From an uncultured Nitrospira sp. (GTDB lineage: Bacteria; Nitrospirota; Nitrospiria; Nitrospirales; Nitrospiraceae): 64,000 nt of DNA. The position numbers and the translations under genes were made by a program. The notes under the pieces were generated by a model, which saw only the letters and a program-made list of their open reading frames with translations, was not told the origin of the DNA and ran no database searches. Below, piece after piece: positions 44,866 through 53,348 of the stretch. The stretch lies in the NCBI GenBank assembly GCA_902500785.1, contig CABVRW010000010.1:1-64000 (forward strand), in the 5' to 3' direction. The stretch's first letter is position 1; the number at the start of each line of letters is the position of its first letter.

Positions 44866-45576
44866 GAGCAGCGGCACCAGTTCGTTGAGGCTGGTGATCG
44901 TCGTCCCGCTCGACGGATGCGCCCCCTCGCCTCGTGCCAGCAACACTCCCGTCAACCCGGCCCCTTGCGCCCCCTTCACATCATCACGCTCACTGTCGCC
45001 CACATGGAGCGCGTCGTCCGGATCGACGGCATGTTTCTCCAGGGCCTGCTGAAAGATCCGCGCGGATGGTTTGGCGGCATGGGCCAAACTCGAAATCGTG
45101 ATCGTCTCGAACAGGTCGGCAATCCCCAATCCTCGCAGAACGGAGAACAAGCGCGAGTCAAAATTAGAAATGATGCCCAGCTCGAACCCCTGCTGTTTCA
45201 AAGTCGTGAGCACATCCAAGGTCTCCGGAAAGAGCCGCCAGGACTCCGGCTGTTCAAAGCGCGCAAACACGTCTTCGAAAAACTCGTCGAAGGCCTCGAA
45301 CATCCCCACACGATAAAATACGTTGTGCACGATGTCGAACCACCACAATCGCTCGGATTGCTTGAGCCTCGCCGGTTCCGTCGCGGCAAAGACCGGCGGC
45401 GGCGCATCACGAAAGGATCGAGAGAACGCGGCTTTGATCGCAGTGAGTGATTCCGGGGTTTTCCTAAACCCATGTTGCTCCGCATGCTGCAGATAAATGT
45501 CGGCCACCGACCCATGAATATGAAACAGGGTGTCGGCGGCGTCGAAAAAGACGACTTGAATTCGACTCTGGGTCAT
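44851..45576 (-). CDS. HAD superfamily hydrolase (HDHD3/REG-2-like)
   Basis: A 241-residue haloacid-dehalogenase-type phosphatase. Motif I is VVFFDAADTLFHIHG (D-x-D with A-D), motif II ELGIISNFDSR (Ser/Asn), motif III KPSARIF and motif IV ALHVGDSERDDVKGA. A helical cap inserts after motif I, as in subclass IA. The second residue after the nucleophilic Asp is Ala-Asp (DAAD), which differs from the usual DxD/DxT spacing. Substrate unknown. I chose ATG 45576 with GGAGGAG upstream (13 bases); an ATG at 45609 is alternative. Confidence 0.8.
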   Translation of the reverse strand: MTQSRIQVVFFDAADTLFHIHGSVADIYLQHAEQHGFRKTPESLTAIKAAFSRSFRDAPPPVFAATEPARLKQSERLWWFDIVHNVFYRVGMFEAFDEFFEDVFARFEQPESWRLFPETLDVLTTLKQQGFELGIISNFDSRLFSVLRGLGIADLFETITISSLAHAAKPSARIFQQALEKHAVDPDDALHVGDSERDDVKGAQGAGLTGVLLARGEGAHPSSGTTITSLNELVPLLLRLQ

Positions 45577-45738
45577 CGTGTGCGGTACTCCTCCTGCTCC
45601 CACCTTCATGACGGCTGACGAGCCGTCTGGTAGAGTCGCCGGATTCTAACAGGATGTAAAAAAGGTCCGCCAGCGTTGTGTTCGATCCCCCTGTTGCGTG
45701 ATGGACCGCTCACCACAGAGCTGGTTTCGGCGTTTTCT

Positions 45739-45767
45739 TTGACAGTTCGAAGGGCCTTTGTTAGCTT
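45739..45767 (+). promoter_or_regulatory. Probable sigma-70 promoter for the response regulator gene
   Basis: TTGACA at 45739-45744 is a perfect -35 box. The -10 box 17 bases on is TAGCTT (45762-45767), a weaker match. Transcription would start about 25 bases before the ATG. On the other strand the HAD gene leader contains a GACGGCT/AGCCGTC hairpin at 45610-45627. Confidence 0.45.
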
Positions 45768-45797
45768 CGGCTGAGTGGATATCTAGAGGTGATTGAG

Positions 45798-46964
45798 ATG
45801 GGAGCCACCATCTTTGTGATCGATCGCAGCCCCGCCGTGCACCGCATGGTGGAGCAACTGTCCGCCCCGCATGGCCACAGAGTCATGGGATTTCCTGACG
45901 GTCCTTCGGCTCTCGAAGCGGCGCGGAAGCTCAGTCCCTCGCTCGTGATCGCCGACTTTCACCTCGAGAACATCACCTTCTCGGGACTCTGCAAAGAAAT
46001 CGGCCGACAAGACAATTTGGCCGAAACGCTGATCGTCTCCATGGTAGACGGCTCCGACCGCTTGGACGAAAGTAAGTTGCGCGCGCTCGGGGTCCGGGCT
46101 TTTCTCAGAAAGCCGCTGCAACGGGAACAGCTTCTCGACACGATTCAAGTCATCCTGAACGGCGCGCCGGGACAACCGCGCGGCGGGAAACCTGCCAAAT
46201 CACGGACGTGGCCACCCGTCTCTACGGGAACGCACGAGGATGAGCATGATGGGCCGCACGACGCGTCCACCGACGATCCCCCCCACAACGAGATGGAGAA
46301 GGAGCACGACGACATGTCCCCATCACCGAACCACGCTGCTTCCACGGCGACACCCGCGACGAACTCGACCGACCCTTCCGGGGAAGAGTTGATGCGGGGG
46401 CTCTGTGATTACATGGTGCACTCGGTCTCACTCCACGCCGACCGCAAGATCGGCGAGCTGCTCTCGGCCGCCGTTGCGAAGGAAGTCGCCGGACAAGTGG
46501 CGGTTGCCGTCGGGAAGACCGTACAGACGGAAGTGACGAAACAACTCGCAGATGCGCTGGCACCAGAACGGTTGCACCGCGTCATGCGTGAGATGATTCA
46601 AGAGGAATTGACGCAGCAGGCTCAGACACACCTTGCCGGGGTTGAGACGACGGTCCGTCAGGCCGTCGCACACGTGGCCCCTGCACTCGTGGAACAGTCC
46701 ACAGAAAAACTACTGGGCGGACTCACAGAGACCGCGGTGAAGGAGCAGCTCCCGGAGGCCTTGAAGACCCACCTTGACATGATCAGCCAGCTGGTAAAAC
46801 AGGAAGTCGAGCAGGTGGCCGCGACCTGTGCGCGGCAGGCGGCCGATGAGATAGTGCACGAAATGGCAAAAGATCCGATCCGGCAGGCGGTGCAGCGGAT
46901 CGTTCCAGACGTGGCAGAAACTCAGATCCGGGCCGAGATCAAACGATTGAGCTCGCCCGACTAA
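45798..46964 (+). CDS. Response regulator receiver protein with long helical tail
   Basis: A 388-residue protein. Residues 1-115 form a receiver domain: FVIDRSPAVHRMV, phospho-acceptor Asp in LVIADFHL (near 53), and LRKPL with the conserved Lys near 105. A disordered His/Asp/Pro-rich linker (about 120-195) follows. The C-terminal 190 residues contain repeated amphipathic helices (VKEQLPEALKTHLDMISQLVKQEVEQV; DPIRQAVQRIVPDVAETQIRAEIKRL), as in some motility/polarity regulators. No DNA-binding or enzymatic output is seen. AGAGGTG stands six bases before the ATG; a GTG at 45789 is alternative. Confidence 0.8.
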   Translation: MGATIFVIDRSPAVHRMVEQLSAPHGHRVMGFPDGPSALEAARKLSPSLVIADFHLENITFSGLCKEIGRQDNLAETLIVSMVDGSDRLDESKLRALGVRAFLRKPLQREQLLDTIQVILNGAPGQPRGGKPAKSRTWPPVSTGTHEDEHDGPHDASTDDPPHNEMEKEHDDMSPSPNHAASTATPATNSTDPSGEELMRGLCDYMVHSVSLHADRKIGELLSAAVAKEVAGQVAVAVGKTVQTEVTKQLADALAPERLHRVMREMIQEELTQQAQTHLAGVETTVRQAVAHVAPALVEQSTEKLLGGLTETAVKEQLPEALKTHLDMISQLVKQEVEQVAATCARQAADEIVHEMAKDPIRQAVQRIVPDVAETQIRAEIKRLSSPD

Positions 46965-46977
46965 CGTACCCGGCCGC

Positions 46978-47097
46978 CTATCCCCGCTTGACCTTCTTGG
47001 CCGCGGCCCGACGGGTCTTAACCAGCCCCTTCACACGCGCCACATTCTTCCGATGCTTCTTGCGAACTTTCCGATCCTTCTCTCGTCCCCTCGGCAT
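46978..47097 (-). CDS. 39-residue AURKAIP1/COX24-type basic protein
   Basis: A very basic 39-residue protein whose sequence begins MPRGREKDRKVRKKHRKNVA and ends RAAAKKVKRG, preceded by GAAGGAGAGATT. It fits the AURKAIP1/COX24-like small proteins, related to the mitochondrial ribosomal protein mS38, that bind the small ribosomal subunit. Half the residues are Lys or Arg. It lies between the response regulator and valS on the opposite strand and is too short to be found by length-based calling. A ribosomal role is inferred. Confidence 0.75.
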   Translation of the reverse strand: MPRGREKDRKVRKKHRKNVARVKGLVKTRRAAAKKVKRG

Positions 47098-47291
47098 AAT
47101 CTCTCCTTCAACGATAATGGGCTTTCAAGCCGGCGATCTCGATGCACATACTGGAACCGCCGGATGTATATCACAGGGCTTCAGTCCGCTACAACCTTTT
47201 GAACCGCGCCGGACCAGTCTCCGCTGCCTTGTGAGCCTGCACCGCGCATGTTAAGATGCGCCCGCGTCGCGGCCCAGCCGCCTCTACGATC

Positions 47292-50042
47292 ATGCCCACA
47301 CCGCAACTCGACAAAACATACAGCCCACACGACGTTGAAGATCGCTGGTACCAGCGCTGGATCGACGCCGGTTTGTTTCACGCCGACACGACCCATCCCG
47401 GACAGCCCTATTCCATCGTGATCCCTCCCCCGAACGTTACGGGATCGCTGCACGTCGGCCATGCGCTGAACAATACCCTGCAGGACATTCTGATCCGTTG
47501 GCGCCGCATGCAAGGCCGCAATACCCTCTGGATGCCCGGTATGGACCATGCGGGCATCGCCACGCAAAACGTGGTTGAGCGGCACCTGCAGGCGGAAGGC
47601 ACCTCTCGTGAGGCCCTCGGACGAGATGCGTTCCTCCAGCGCGTCTGGCAATGGAAAGAAAAATCCGGCGGAACCATTCTCTCCCAGCTCAAACGACTCG
47701 GCGCCTCCTGCGATTGGGAACGCGAGCGCTTCACCATGGACGAGGGACTTTCGGAAGCCGTTCGCGAGGTCTTCGTACGCTTGCATGCAGACGGCCTGCT
47801 CTATCGCGGCGAACGATTGATCAATTGGTGTCCGCGGTGCCTCACCGCCTTGTCTGATATCGAAGTCGAACACGAAGAGATCACCGGCAAACTGTATACG
47901 ATTCGTTATGCCCTAGCCGACGATCCCGCTCAGGTACTCCTGGTCGCGACCACACGTCCCGAAACCTTGCTCGGCGATACGGCGGTGGCCGTGCATCCCG
48001 AAGACGAACGGTATCGCCACCTCATCGGCAAACAAGTCCGGCTTCCGCTGACGACGCGCACGATTCCCATTGTCGGTGATGCCATCCTCGTGGATCGTGA
48101 GTTCGGCACCGGAGCCGTGAAGATCACCCCTGCCCATGACTTCAACGATTTCGAAGCAGGCGAGCGACATGGGCTTCCCCGCATCAAGATCCTGGACATT
48201 CATGCCCATCTTCGGATGGGAGCCTCACTGGCGGAATCGGCTGTTGCGGAAGCCGTCGAGGGCCTTCCCGTGGCCAAGGCCAGACCAAAGATTGAACAAC
48301 TGCTGATCGACCAGGGTCGAATGGAAAAAACCGAGTCCCATAAGATGGCGCTCGGCAAATGTTATCGCTGCAAAACGGTGGTGGAACCGCTGCTGTCGGA
48401 TCAATGGTTCGTCAAGATCAAGCCGCTCGCTGAGCCGGCGATTCAAGCGGTCGAGGACGGACGAGTGCGGATTCTCCCCGATGCGTGGAAGAATAACTAC
48501 CTCGGCTGGATGCGGGACATTAAGGACTGGTGCGTCTCACGGCAAATTTGGTGGGGCCATCAGATACCGGCTTGGTATTGTGAAACCTGTTATGGAAGCC
48601 CGTTCCTGCGACGCACTTCAGATGGGGCGCCGCTGATTCCTTCTGACGCAGCCGCCATCGTGGCGAAGTCCAAACCGGCAGCCTGCTCGAAGGGCCATTC
48701 GGATGCGTTGGTACAGGATCCCGACGTGCTCGACACCTGGTTCTCTTCCGCCCTCTGGCCCTTCTCCACCCTTGGGTGGCCAAAACAGACGCCGGAACTG
48801 AAGATGTTTTATCCCACCTCGACGCTGGTCACCGGGCTCGACATCCTCTTTTTCTGGGTCGCGCGGATGATCATGATGGGCCTGAAGTTCATGGGAGAGG
48901 TGCCGTTCCGCGACGTGTATATCCACGCCCTGGTCCGCGATGCCGAAGGCCAGAAAATGAGCAAGTCCAAGGGCAACGTCATCGATCCCCTGCATGTGAT
49001 GGAGCAGTTCGGAACCGACGCCCTGCGTTTCACCATGGCGGCGATGGCGTCACCGGGACGCGATGTGAAACTGGCCGAAGAGCGCATTGAAGGCTACCGA
49101 AATTTTACGAACAAGATCTGGAACGCCGCCCGTTTCCTACTCATGCACCTGGACGGCGAACGGGTCACGGTATCGCCTGCGCAAGGGTCGTTCCCTGACC
49201 GCTGGATTCTGAGTCGCCTGAACGCCACCATTCGCACCGTCACACAGGAGTTGGAGCAGTATCGCTTCGACCGAGCCTCGAGCGCACTCTATCAATTCAT
49301 CTGGCATGAGTACTGCGACAAATATATTGAGATGATCAAACCCGCGCTCAAGGAGCAGGCGTCCGAGCAGGCAAAAACGACGCGGCAGACCCTCGTCGAG
49401 ACCTTCGAAACCATGATGCGGCTATTGCATCCATTCATGCCCTTCATTACGGAAGAGATTTGGCAAACACTACCCCATGAAGGGGCCAGCATTGTCCGCA
49501 GACCCTACCCGACTCTCCGGGCCGACTGGGATTCACCGGATGCCGAGCAGGAATTCTCATTGCTGGAAGAATGCCGGGGCCTGATGAATCAGGAACGGGC
49601 GATTCTGAATTATCCCGCCGGTAAACGCCTCCATTTCAAGGTTCATGGGAAGACGGATCACGCATCGACGACCTTCCAGAAATATCGAGAGCTGATTGAA
49701 TATATGGAGAACGTGGACAACTTACTGGTCGGAAGCTCCTCGGAGGTCACGGCTCCTCACCTGCTGACCCTGACCAGCGGCTCAGCCGAAGTCGGCACGT
49801 CGATGGAGGGTGCCGATCTCCAGAAGGCCAAAGACAATGTGCTTAAGCAACTCGCGCTGCTTCAAAAGGAAGCGGCACGCACACAACAGAAGCTGGGCAA
49901 TCCCGACTTTGTGTCCAAGGCGCCACCGGAGGTCCTGACCGACCACCATGACCGCCTTGCGCGTGAGTCCCGAATGATCCAATTGTTCGAACAGGCGCTA
50001 CAACAGATCATCAGTGAGCAGAAACACAATCACACCGCCTAA
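47292..50042 (+). CDS. valS: Valine--tRNA ligase
   Basis: Charges tRNA-Val with valine. The 916-residue class I synthetase has PPNVTGSLHVGHALN (HIGH motif, near residue 55), the editing domain (VATTRPETLLGDTAVAVHP), KMSKSKGNVIDP (KMSKS, near 554), an anticodon-binding domain and a C-terminal coiled coil (LKQLALLQKEAARTQQKLG). I chose the ATG at 47292; a longer frame from 47256 lacks support. The 3' end overlaps the nadC start by 29 bases, opening a four-gene overlapping run. Confidence 0.95.
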   Translation: MPTPQLDKTYSPHDVEDRWYQRWIDAGLFHADTTHPGQPYSIVIPPPNVTGSLHVGHALNNTLQDILIRWRRMQGRNTLWMPGMDHAGIATQNVVERHLQAEGTSREALGRDAFLQRVWQWKEKSGGTILSQLKRLGASCDWERERFTMDEGLSEAVREVFVRLHADGLLYRGERLINWCPRCLTALSDIEVEHEEITGKLYTIRYALADDPAQVLLVATTRPETLLGDTAVAVHPEDERYRHLIGKQVRLPLTTRTIPIVGDAILVDREFGTGAVKITPAHDFNDFEAGERHGLPRIKILDIHAHLRMGASLAESAVAEAVEGLPVAKARPKIEQLLIDQGRMEKTESHKMALGKCYRCKTVVEPLLSDQWFVKIKPLAEPAIQAVEDGRVRILPDAWKNNYLGWMRDIKDWCVSRQIWWGHQIPAWYCETCYGSPFLRRTSDGAPLIPSDAAAIVAKSKPAACSKGHSDALVQDPDVLDTWFSSALWPFSTLGWPKQTPELKMFYPTSTLVTGLDILFFWVARMIMMGLKFMGEVPFRDVYIHALVRDAEGQKMSKSKGNVIDPLHVMEQFGTDALRFTMAAMASPGRDVKLAEERIEGYRNFTNKIWNAARFLLMHLDGERVTVSPAQGSFPDRWILSRLNATIRTVTQELEQYRFDRASSALYQFIWHEYCDKYIEMIKPALKEQASEQAKTTRQTLVETFETMMRLLHPFMPFITEEIWQTLPHEGASIVRRPYPTLRADWDSPDAEQEFSLLEECRGLMNQERAILNYPAGKRLHFKVHGKTDHASTTFQKYRELIEYMENVDNLLVGSSSEVTAPHLLTLTSGSAEVGTSMEGADLQKAKDNVLKQLALLQKEAARTQQKLGNPDFVSKAPPEVLTDHHDRLARESRMIQLFEQALQQIISEQKHNHTA

Positions 50043-50910
50043 CATCCAGACCATATGTCGCGTGGTTCAGCAGGCGCTTGATGAAGACCTGAACCACGGC
50101 GACGTCACGACGAGCGCGCTCTTTCCTCGCGCCGTTCAGGCCCGAGCCGCCATCGTCACCCACCATCCTATGACGGTTGCAGGCGTGGCCGTCGCGCGAG
50201 AAGTTTTCCTCGCGGTAGACCCCTCAGTGCGAATCGTCAAAACCGTCAAAGACGGAGCCGCCGTCAAAGCCGAGACGCACGTGATCATCGTTCAAGGTGA
50301 TGTGCGGTCGCTGTTGATGGCGGAACGCGTAGCCGTGAATTTCCTCCAACGGCTGTCCGGCATCGCCACGCTGACCGCCAAATTTTGCGCCGCAGTCCGG
50401 CACGCTCCGACCACGATTCTCGATACCAGGAAGACCACACCGGGGCTGAGGGCGCTCGAAAAATGGGCCGTCCATCTAGGAGGGGGCAAGAACCATCGCT
50501 TTTCTCTCGGCGACGGCATCCTGATCAAGGACAACCATCTCGCGGTCTTGCGCTCCACCGGTGTCGATGTGGGCGAAGCCTGCCGACTGGCCCGCGCCCG
50601 TGCGCCACACGGCCTTCGTATTGAGGTGGAAGCCAAAAGCCTCCAGGAAGTGAAGGAGGCGTTGGCCGGTAACGCCGACATTATCCTGCTCGACAATATG
50701 TCCCCAGCCCTCGTGCAAAAGGCCGTGGCCCTCATCAACCAACGCGCCCTGGTCGAGGTCTCGGGGGGAATCACGCTGCAAACCGTTGCAGATATGGCCC
50801 GCACCGGTGTGGACTTCATTTCCGTGGGTGCTCTGACGCACTCCGCTCCCGCAGCCGACCTCAGTATGGACCTCACCGCGTACCGAGGACGCCATGGTCG
50901 GACCCGCTGA
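50014..50910 (+). CDS. nadC: Nicotinate-nucleotide diphosphorylase (carboxylating)
   Basis: Converts quinolinate and phosphoribosyl pyrophosphate to nicotinate mononucleotide in NAD synthesis. The 298-residue protein has the family's EDLNHGDVTTSALF start, DTRKTTPGLRALEKWAVHLGGGKNHRFSL with active-site Arg, Lys and His, IKDNHL, IEVEAKSLQE and LLDNMSP. GTG 50014 is the only start that keeps the conserved N-terminus and lies inside valS. It overlaps birA by 17 bases. Confidence 0.93.
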   Translation: MSRNTITPPNIQTICRVVQQALDEDLNHGDVTTSALFPRAVQARAAIVTHHPMTVAGVAVAREVFLAVDPSVRIVKTVKDGAAVKAETHVIIVQGDVRSLLMAERVAVNFLQRLSGIATLTAKFCAAVRHAPTTILDTRKTTPGLRALEKWAVHLGGGKNHRFSLGDGILIKDNHLAVLRSTGVDVGEACRLARARAPHGLRIEVEAKSLQEVKEALAGNADIILLDNMSPALVQKAVALINQRALVEVSGGITLQTVADMARTGVDFISVGALTHSAPAADLSMDLTAYRGRHGRTR

Positions 50911-51766
50911 CGATCCGCCACCCGCTGCTCGGCTGGACATTGACCGCCTCCAAGCCTGCCTACGAACCCACGCCTTCGGAAAAACACTACGATACACGGC
51001 CTCCACGGCTTCGACCAATGCAGATGCGCTGGCATACCTGCAGCGACCAACCGAATCAGCGGCTTTACATGGAACCGTCATACTCGCGGACTGCCAAACA
51101 GCGGGTCGGGGGCGCCGGGGACGCACCTGGCATTCTCCGGCTCAGGGCAACCTCTACCTGTCCGTGATCGTCGTGCCTGCGCCGGGCGCCACACGCCTCG
51201 GCCCCTGGCTCTCCTGGATTCCGCTGTTTTCCGCCCTCGCGGTGACCGATTCCCTCTCCGGCTGCACGGGTCTTGCGGTCTCGGTCAAGTGGCCGAACGA
51301 TCTGTTGATCGGCGACAAAAAAATCGGCGGCATCCTGTGCGAACAAACCACCACGCCTGATAAGACTCTGGCGATCGTCATCGGAATCGGATTGAACATC
51401 AATGCCGCACTCGACAGTTTCCCGGAGGAACTCAGGGCCGGGGCCACCACCGTGTCCGCGGAGGCCGGTCATGCGTTCGACCGCGACATGATCCTAGCGG
51501 ATGTCTTCCTCCGGCTCGAACAGCGCATGGATCGGTTGTTCCACGAGGGACCGTCGGGCATGATGGATGAATTCACTCGGCGCTGTTCGACGCTGGGTAA
51601 AATGGTCCGCGTGACGGTGGAAGAACAGGGGGTCGTGCAAGGCATAGCCGAATCGATCGGCCTCGATGGATGCCTCTGTCTGCGCGTGACGTCTGACGCC
51701 TCCCACGATCTGCCACACCCGCTGTTGGAAGTCAGAAGCGCGGAGGTCATCCACCTGCGGGGGTGA
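50894..51766 (+). CDS. birA: Biotin--[acetyl-CoA-carboxylase] ligase
   Basis: Attaches biotin to the carrier of acetyl-CoA carboxylase through biotinyl-AMP. The 290-residue protein has TASTNADALA, the biotin/ATP loop QTAGRGRRGRTW, VKWPNDLLI and GIGLNIN, then a C-terminal SH3-like domain. There is no N-terminal winged helix, so it is a group I enzyme without DNA-binding repressor function. It overlaps nadC by 17 bases and is followed by coaX after 35 bases. Confidence 0.92.
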   Translation: MVGPADDPPPAARLDIDRLQACLRTHAFGKTLRYTASTASTNADALAYLQRPTESAALHGTVILADCQTAGRGRRGRTWHSPAQGNLYLSVIVVPAPGATRLGPWLSWIPLFSALAVTDSLSGCTGLAVSVKWPNDLLIGDKKIGGILCEQTTTPDKTLAIVIGIGLNINAALDSFPEELRAGATTVSAEAGHAFDRDMILADVFLRLEQRMDRLFHEGPSGMMDEFTRRCSTLGKMVRVTVEEQGVVQGIAESIGLDGCLCLRVTSDASHDLPHPLLEVRSAEVIHLRG

Positions 51767-51801
51767 AATCCGGCGACAGGTTAGGGTAGAGTGGACCCAC
51801 G

Positions 51802-52572
51802 ATGCTGCTGGCAATCGACATCGGCAACACGAACGTGGTGTGGGGCCTGTTCGACGGGTCTACCCTGCGCGGGCATTGGCGCTTGGCCACGGAGTCACGG
51901 CGAACCGACAACGAATACGGCATGCTCCTGCTGAATTTGCTTCAAAACGCCGGCTTCACCCCGGAGCAGATGACCGGCTGCATTCTTTCCAGCGTCGTAC
52001 CTGCGTTGACCGCCACCTTCGACTCCCTGGTGCAAACATATTTTCATCACCTCCCACTGATTGTGGGCCCGGACACCGATTCCGGCTTGACCCTTCGTTA
52101 TGCCAACCCGAAAGAAATCGGCAGTGACCGTATCGTGAATGCCGCTGCCGCCTATGCGCGCTACCGTTCTGATCTGATTATCGTCGACTTCGGGACGGCC
52201 ACCACCTTTTGCGCCGTGACCAAATCCGCCGAGTATCTTGGTGGCGTCATCGCGCCAGGGCTCGGCATTTCAGCCGACGCCCTCTTTTCCCGTACCGCCA
52301 AGCTTCCGAAGGTGGAAATCATCCGCCCCAAAACCGTCATCGGCACCGATACGATCGGAGGCATTCAGAGCGGGTTGCTCTTCGGATATGTCGGACTGGT
52401 AGACGGCATCGTCCGACGCATGGAGCGCGAGCTCGGCCGCCCGTCGACCGTCATTGCCACGGGCGGGCTCGCGGCGGTCATCGCGAAGGAATCAGAAACG
52501 ATCCAGGAAGTTCGACCGTTCCTCACGCTCGAAGGATTGGAACTTCTCTACCATCGGAACCGCCTCGCATGA
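51802..52572 (+). CDS. coaX: Type III pantothenate kinase
   Basis: Phosphorylates pantothenate, the first step of CoA synthesis. The 256-residue ASKHA-fold enzyme has the phosphate loop LLAIDIGNTNVVWGLF, PKEIGSDRIVNAAAAY, the IIVDFGTATTF motif with a catalytic Asp and YLGGVIAPGLGISADALFSRTAKLPKV. Type III kinases are not inhibited by CoA. Together with nadC and birA it makes a cofactor operon. Weak ribosome binding site (GTGGACCCACG). Confidence 0.94.
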   Translation: MLLAIDIGNTNVVWGLFDGSTLRGHWRLATESRRTDNEYGMLLLNLLQNAGFTPEQMTGCILSSVVPALTATFDSLVQTYFHHLPLIVGPDTDSGLTLRYANPKEIGSDRIVNAAAAYARYRSDLIIVDFGTATTFCAVTKSAEYLGGVIAPGLGISADALFSRTAKLPKVEIIRPKTVIGTDTIGGIQSGLLFGYVGLVDGIVRRMERELGRPSTVIATGGLAAVIAKESETIQEVRPFLTLEGLELLYHRNRLA

Positions 52573-52654
52573 GCCCGCTCCCCTGCGTAGACCTGCCGCC
52601 CTTCCTCAAAACCCTTAGGGGCATGAAAAATCGACGATTTCTTTTTGTTCCCCG

Positions 52655-52682
52655 TTGACTTCCCTTCTCCGGTGGCTATCTC
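52655..52682 (+). promoter_or_regulatory. Candidate promoter for grpE
   Basis: TTGACT at 52655-52660 and TATCTC at 52677-52682 are 16 bases apart. No CIRCE inverted repeat and no clear sigma-32 promoter are visible upstream of grpE or dnaK, and no hrcA gene adjoins, so heat control cannot be read from this sequence. Confidence 0.35.
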
Positions 52683-52705
52683 ACTCCCCAGTTAAGGTGT
52701 AATCA

Positions 52706-53260
52706 ATGTCTGAAGACGAGAAGAATATTCACAGTATCGACGACTTAGACGATTCCTGCGAGGCCTCTTCCGGCACCATCGAGGGTGCCAGTGAACTCCA
52801 GCAGGCGCTGGATGCCAAGACGGAAGAATGCAACGCCTTCAATGAAAAATACCTGCGGCTGGCCGCAGAGTTCGACAACTACAAACGGTTGGCCCAGCGA
52901 GACCAACGGGAGCAGATCAAGTTCGGTAACGAACAGATTCTCAAGGAACTCCTGCCGGTCGTGGACAATCTTGAGCGGGCCATTAAGTCGTCGAAAGGCA
53001 GCGGGTCGGTTGATGCGCTGACCGAGGGCGTGGAACTGACGTTGAAACAACTCGTAGGCGCACTGACGAAGTTCGGCGTCAAAGCGGTGGAGAGCGTTGG
53101 CTTGGTCTTCGACCCCGCCACACAACAGGCGGTCGCCCAAGTGCCGTCAAACACCGTCCCTGAGAATCATGTCGTGGAAGAGTACCAAAAAGGATATCTC
53201 CTCCAGGACCGTATCCTCCGGGCCGCCATGGTCACCGTTTCGACCGGAGCGGCACACTAG
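52706..53260 (+). CDS. grpE: GrpE nucleotide exchange factor
   Basis: Releases ADP from DnaK to restart the chaperone cycle. The 184-residue protein has an acidic N-terminus, a long coiled coil (LQQALDAKTEECNAFNEKYLRLAAEFDNYKRLAQRDQREQIKFGNEQILKELLPVVDNLERAI) and the beta domain (GVKAVESVGLVFDPATQQAVAQVPS...EYQKGYLLQDRILRAAMVTVS). AAGGTGTAATCA precedes the ATG. dnaK follows after 88 bases. Confidence 0.95.
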   Translation: MSEDEKNIHSIDDLDDSCEASSGTIEGASELQQALDAKTEECNAFNEKYLRLAAEFDNYKRLAQRDQREQIKFGNEQILKELLPVVDNLERAIKSSKGSGSVDALTEGVELTLKQLVGALTKFGVKAVESVGLVFDPATQQAVAQVPSNTVPENHVVEEYQKGYLLQDRILRAAMVTVSTGAAH

Positions 53261-53348
53261 CCTGAGTCGTAGGTATGCAGAGCAGGTTTCACTAGAACAG
53301 CTGACACAATCGTTCACGTATTGATATTTTTTGCGAAGGAGCCAACCC

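Noticed and set aside
52600-52650. Possible intrinsic terminator after coaX (AAATCG/CGATTT then CTTTTTG)
   Set aside because: The stem has almost no loop and is only six base pairs, too weak to call.
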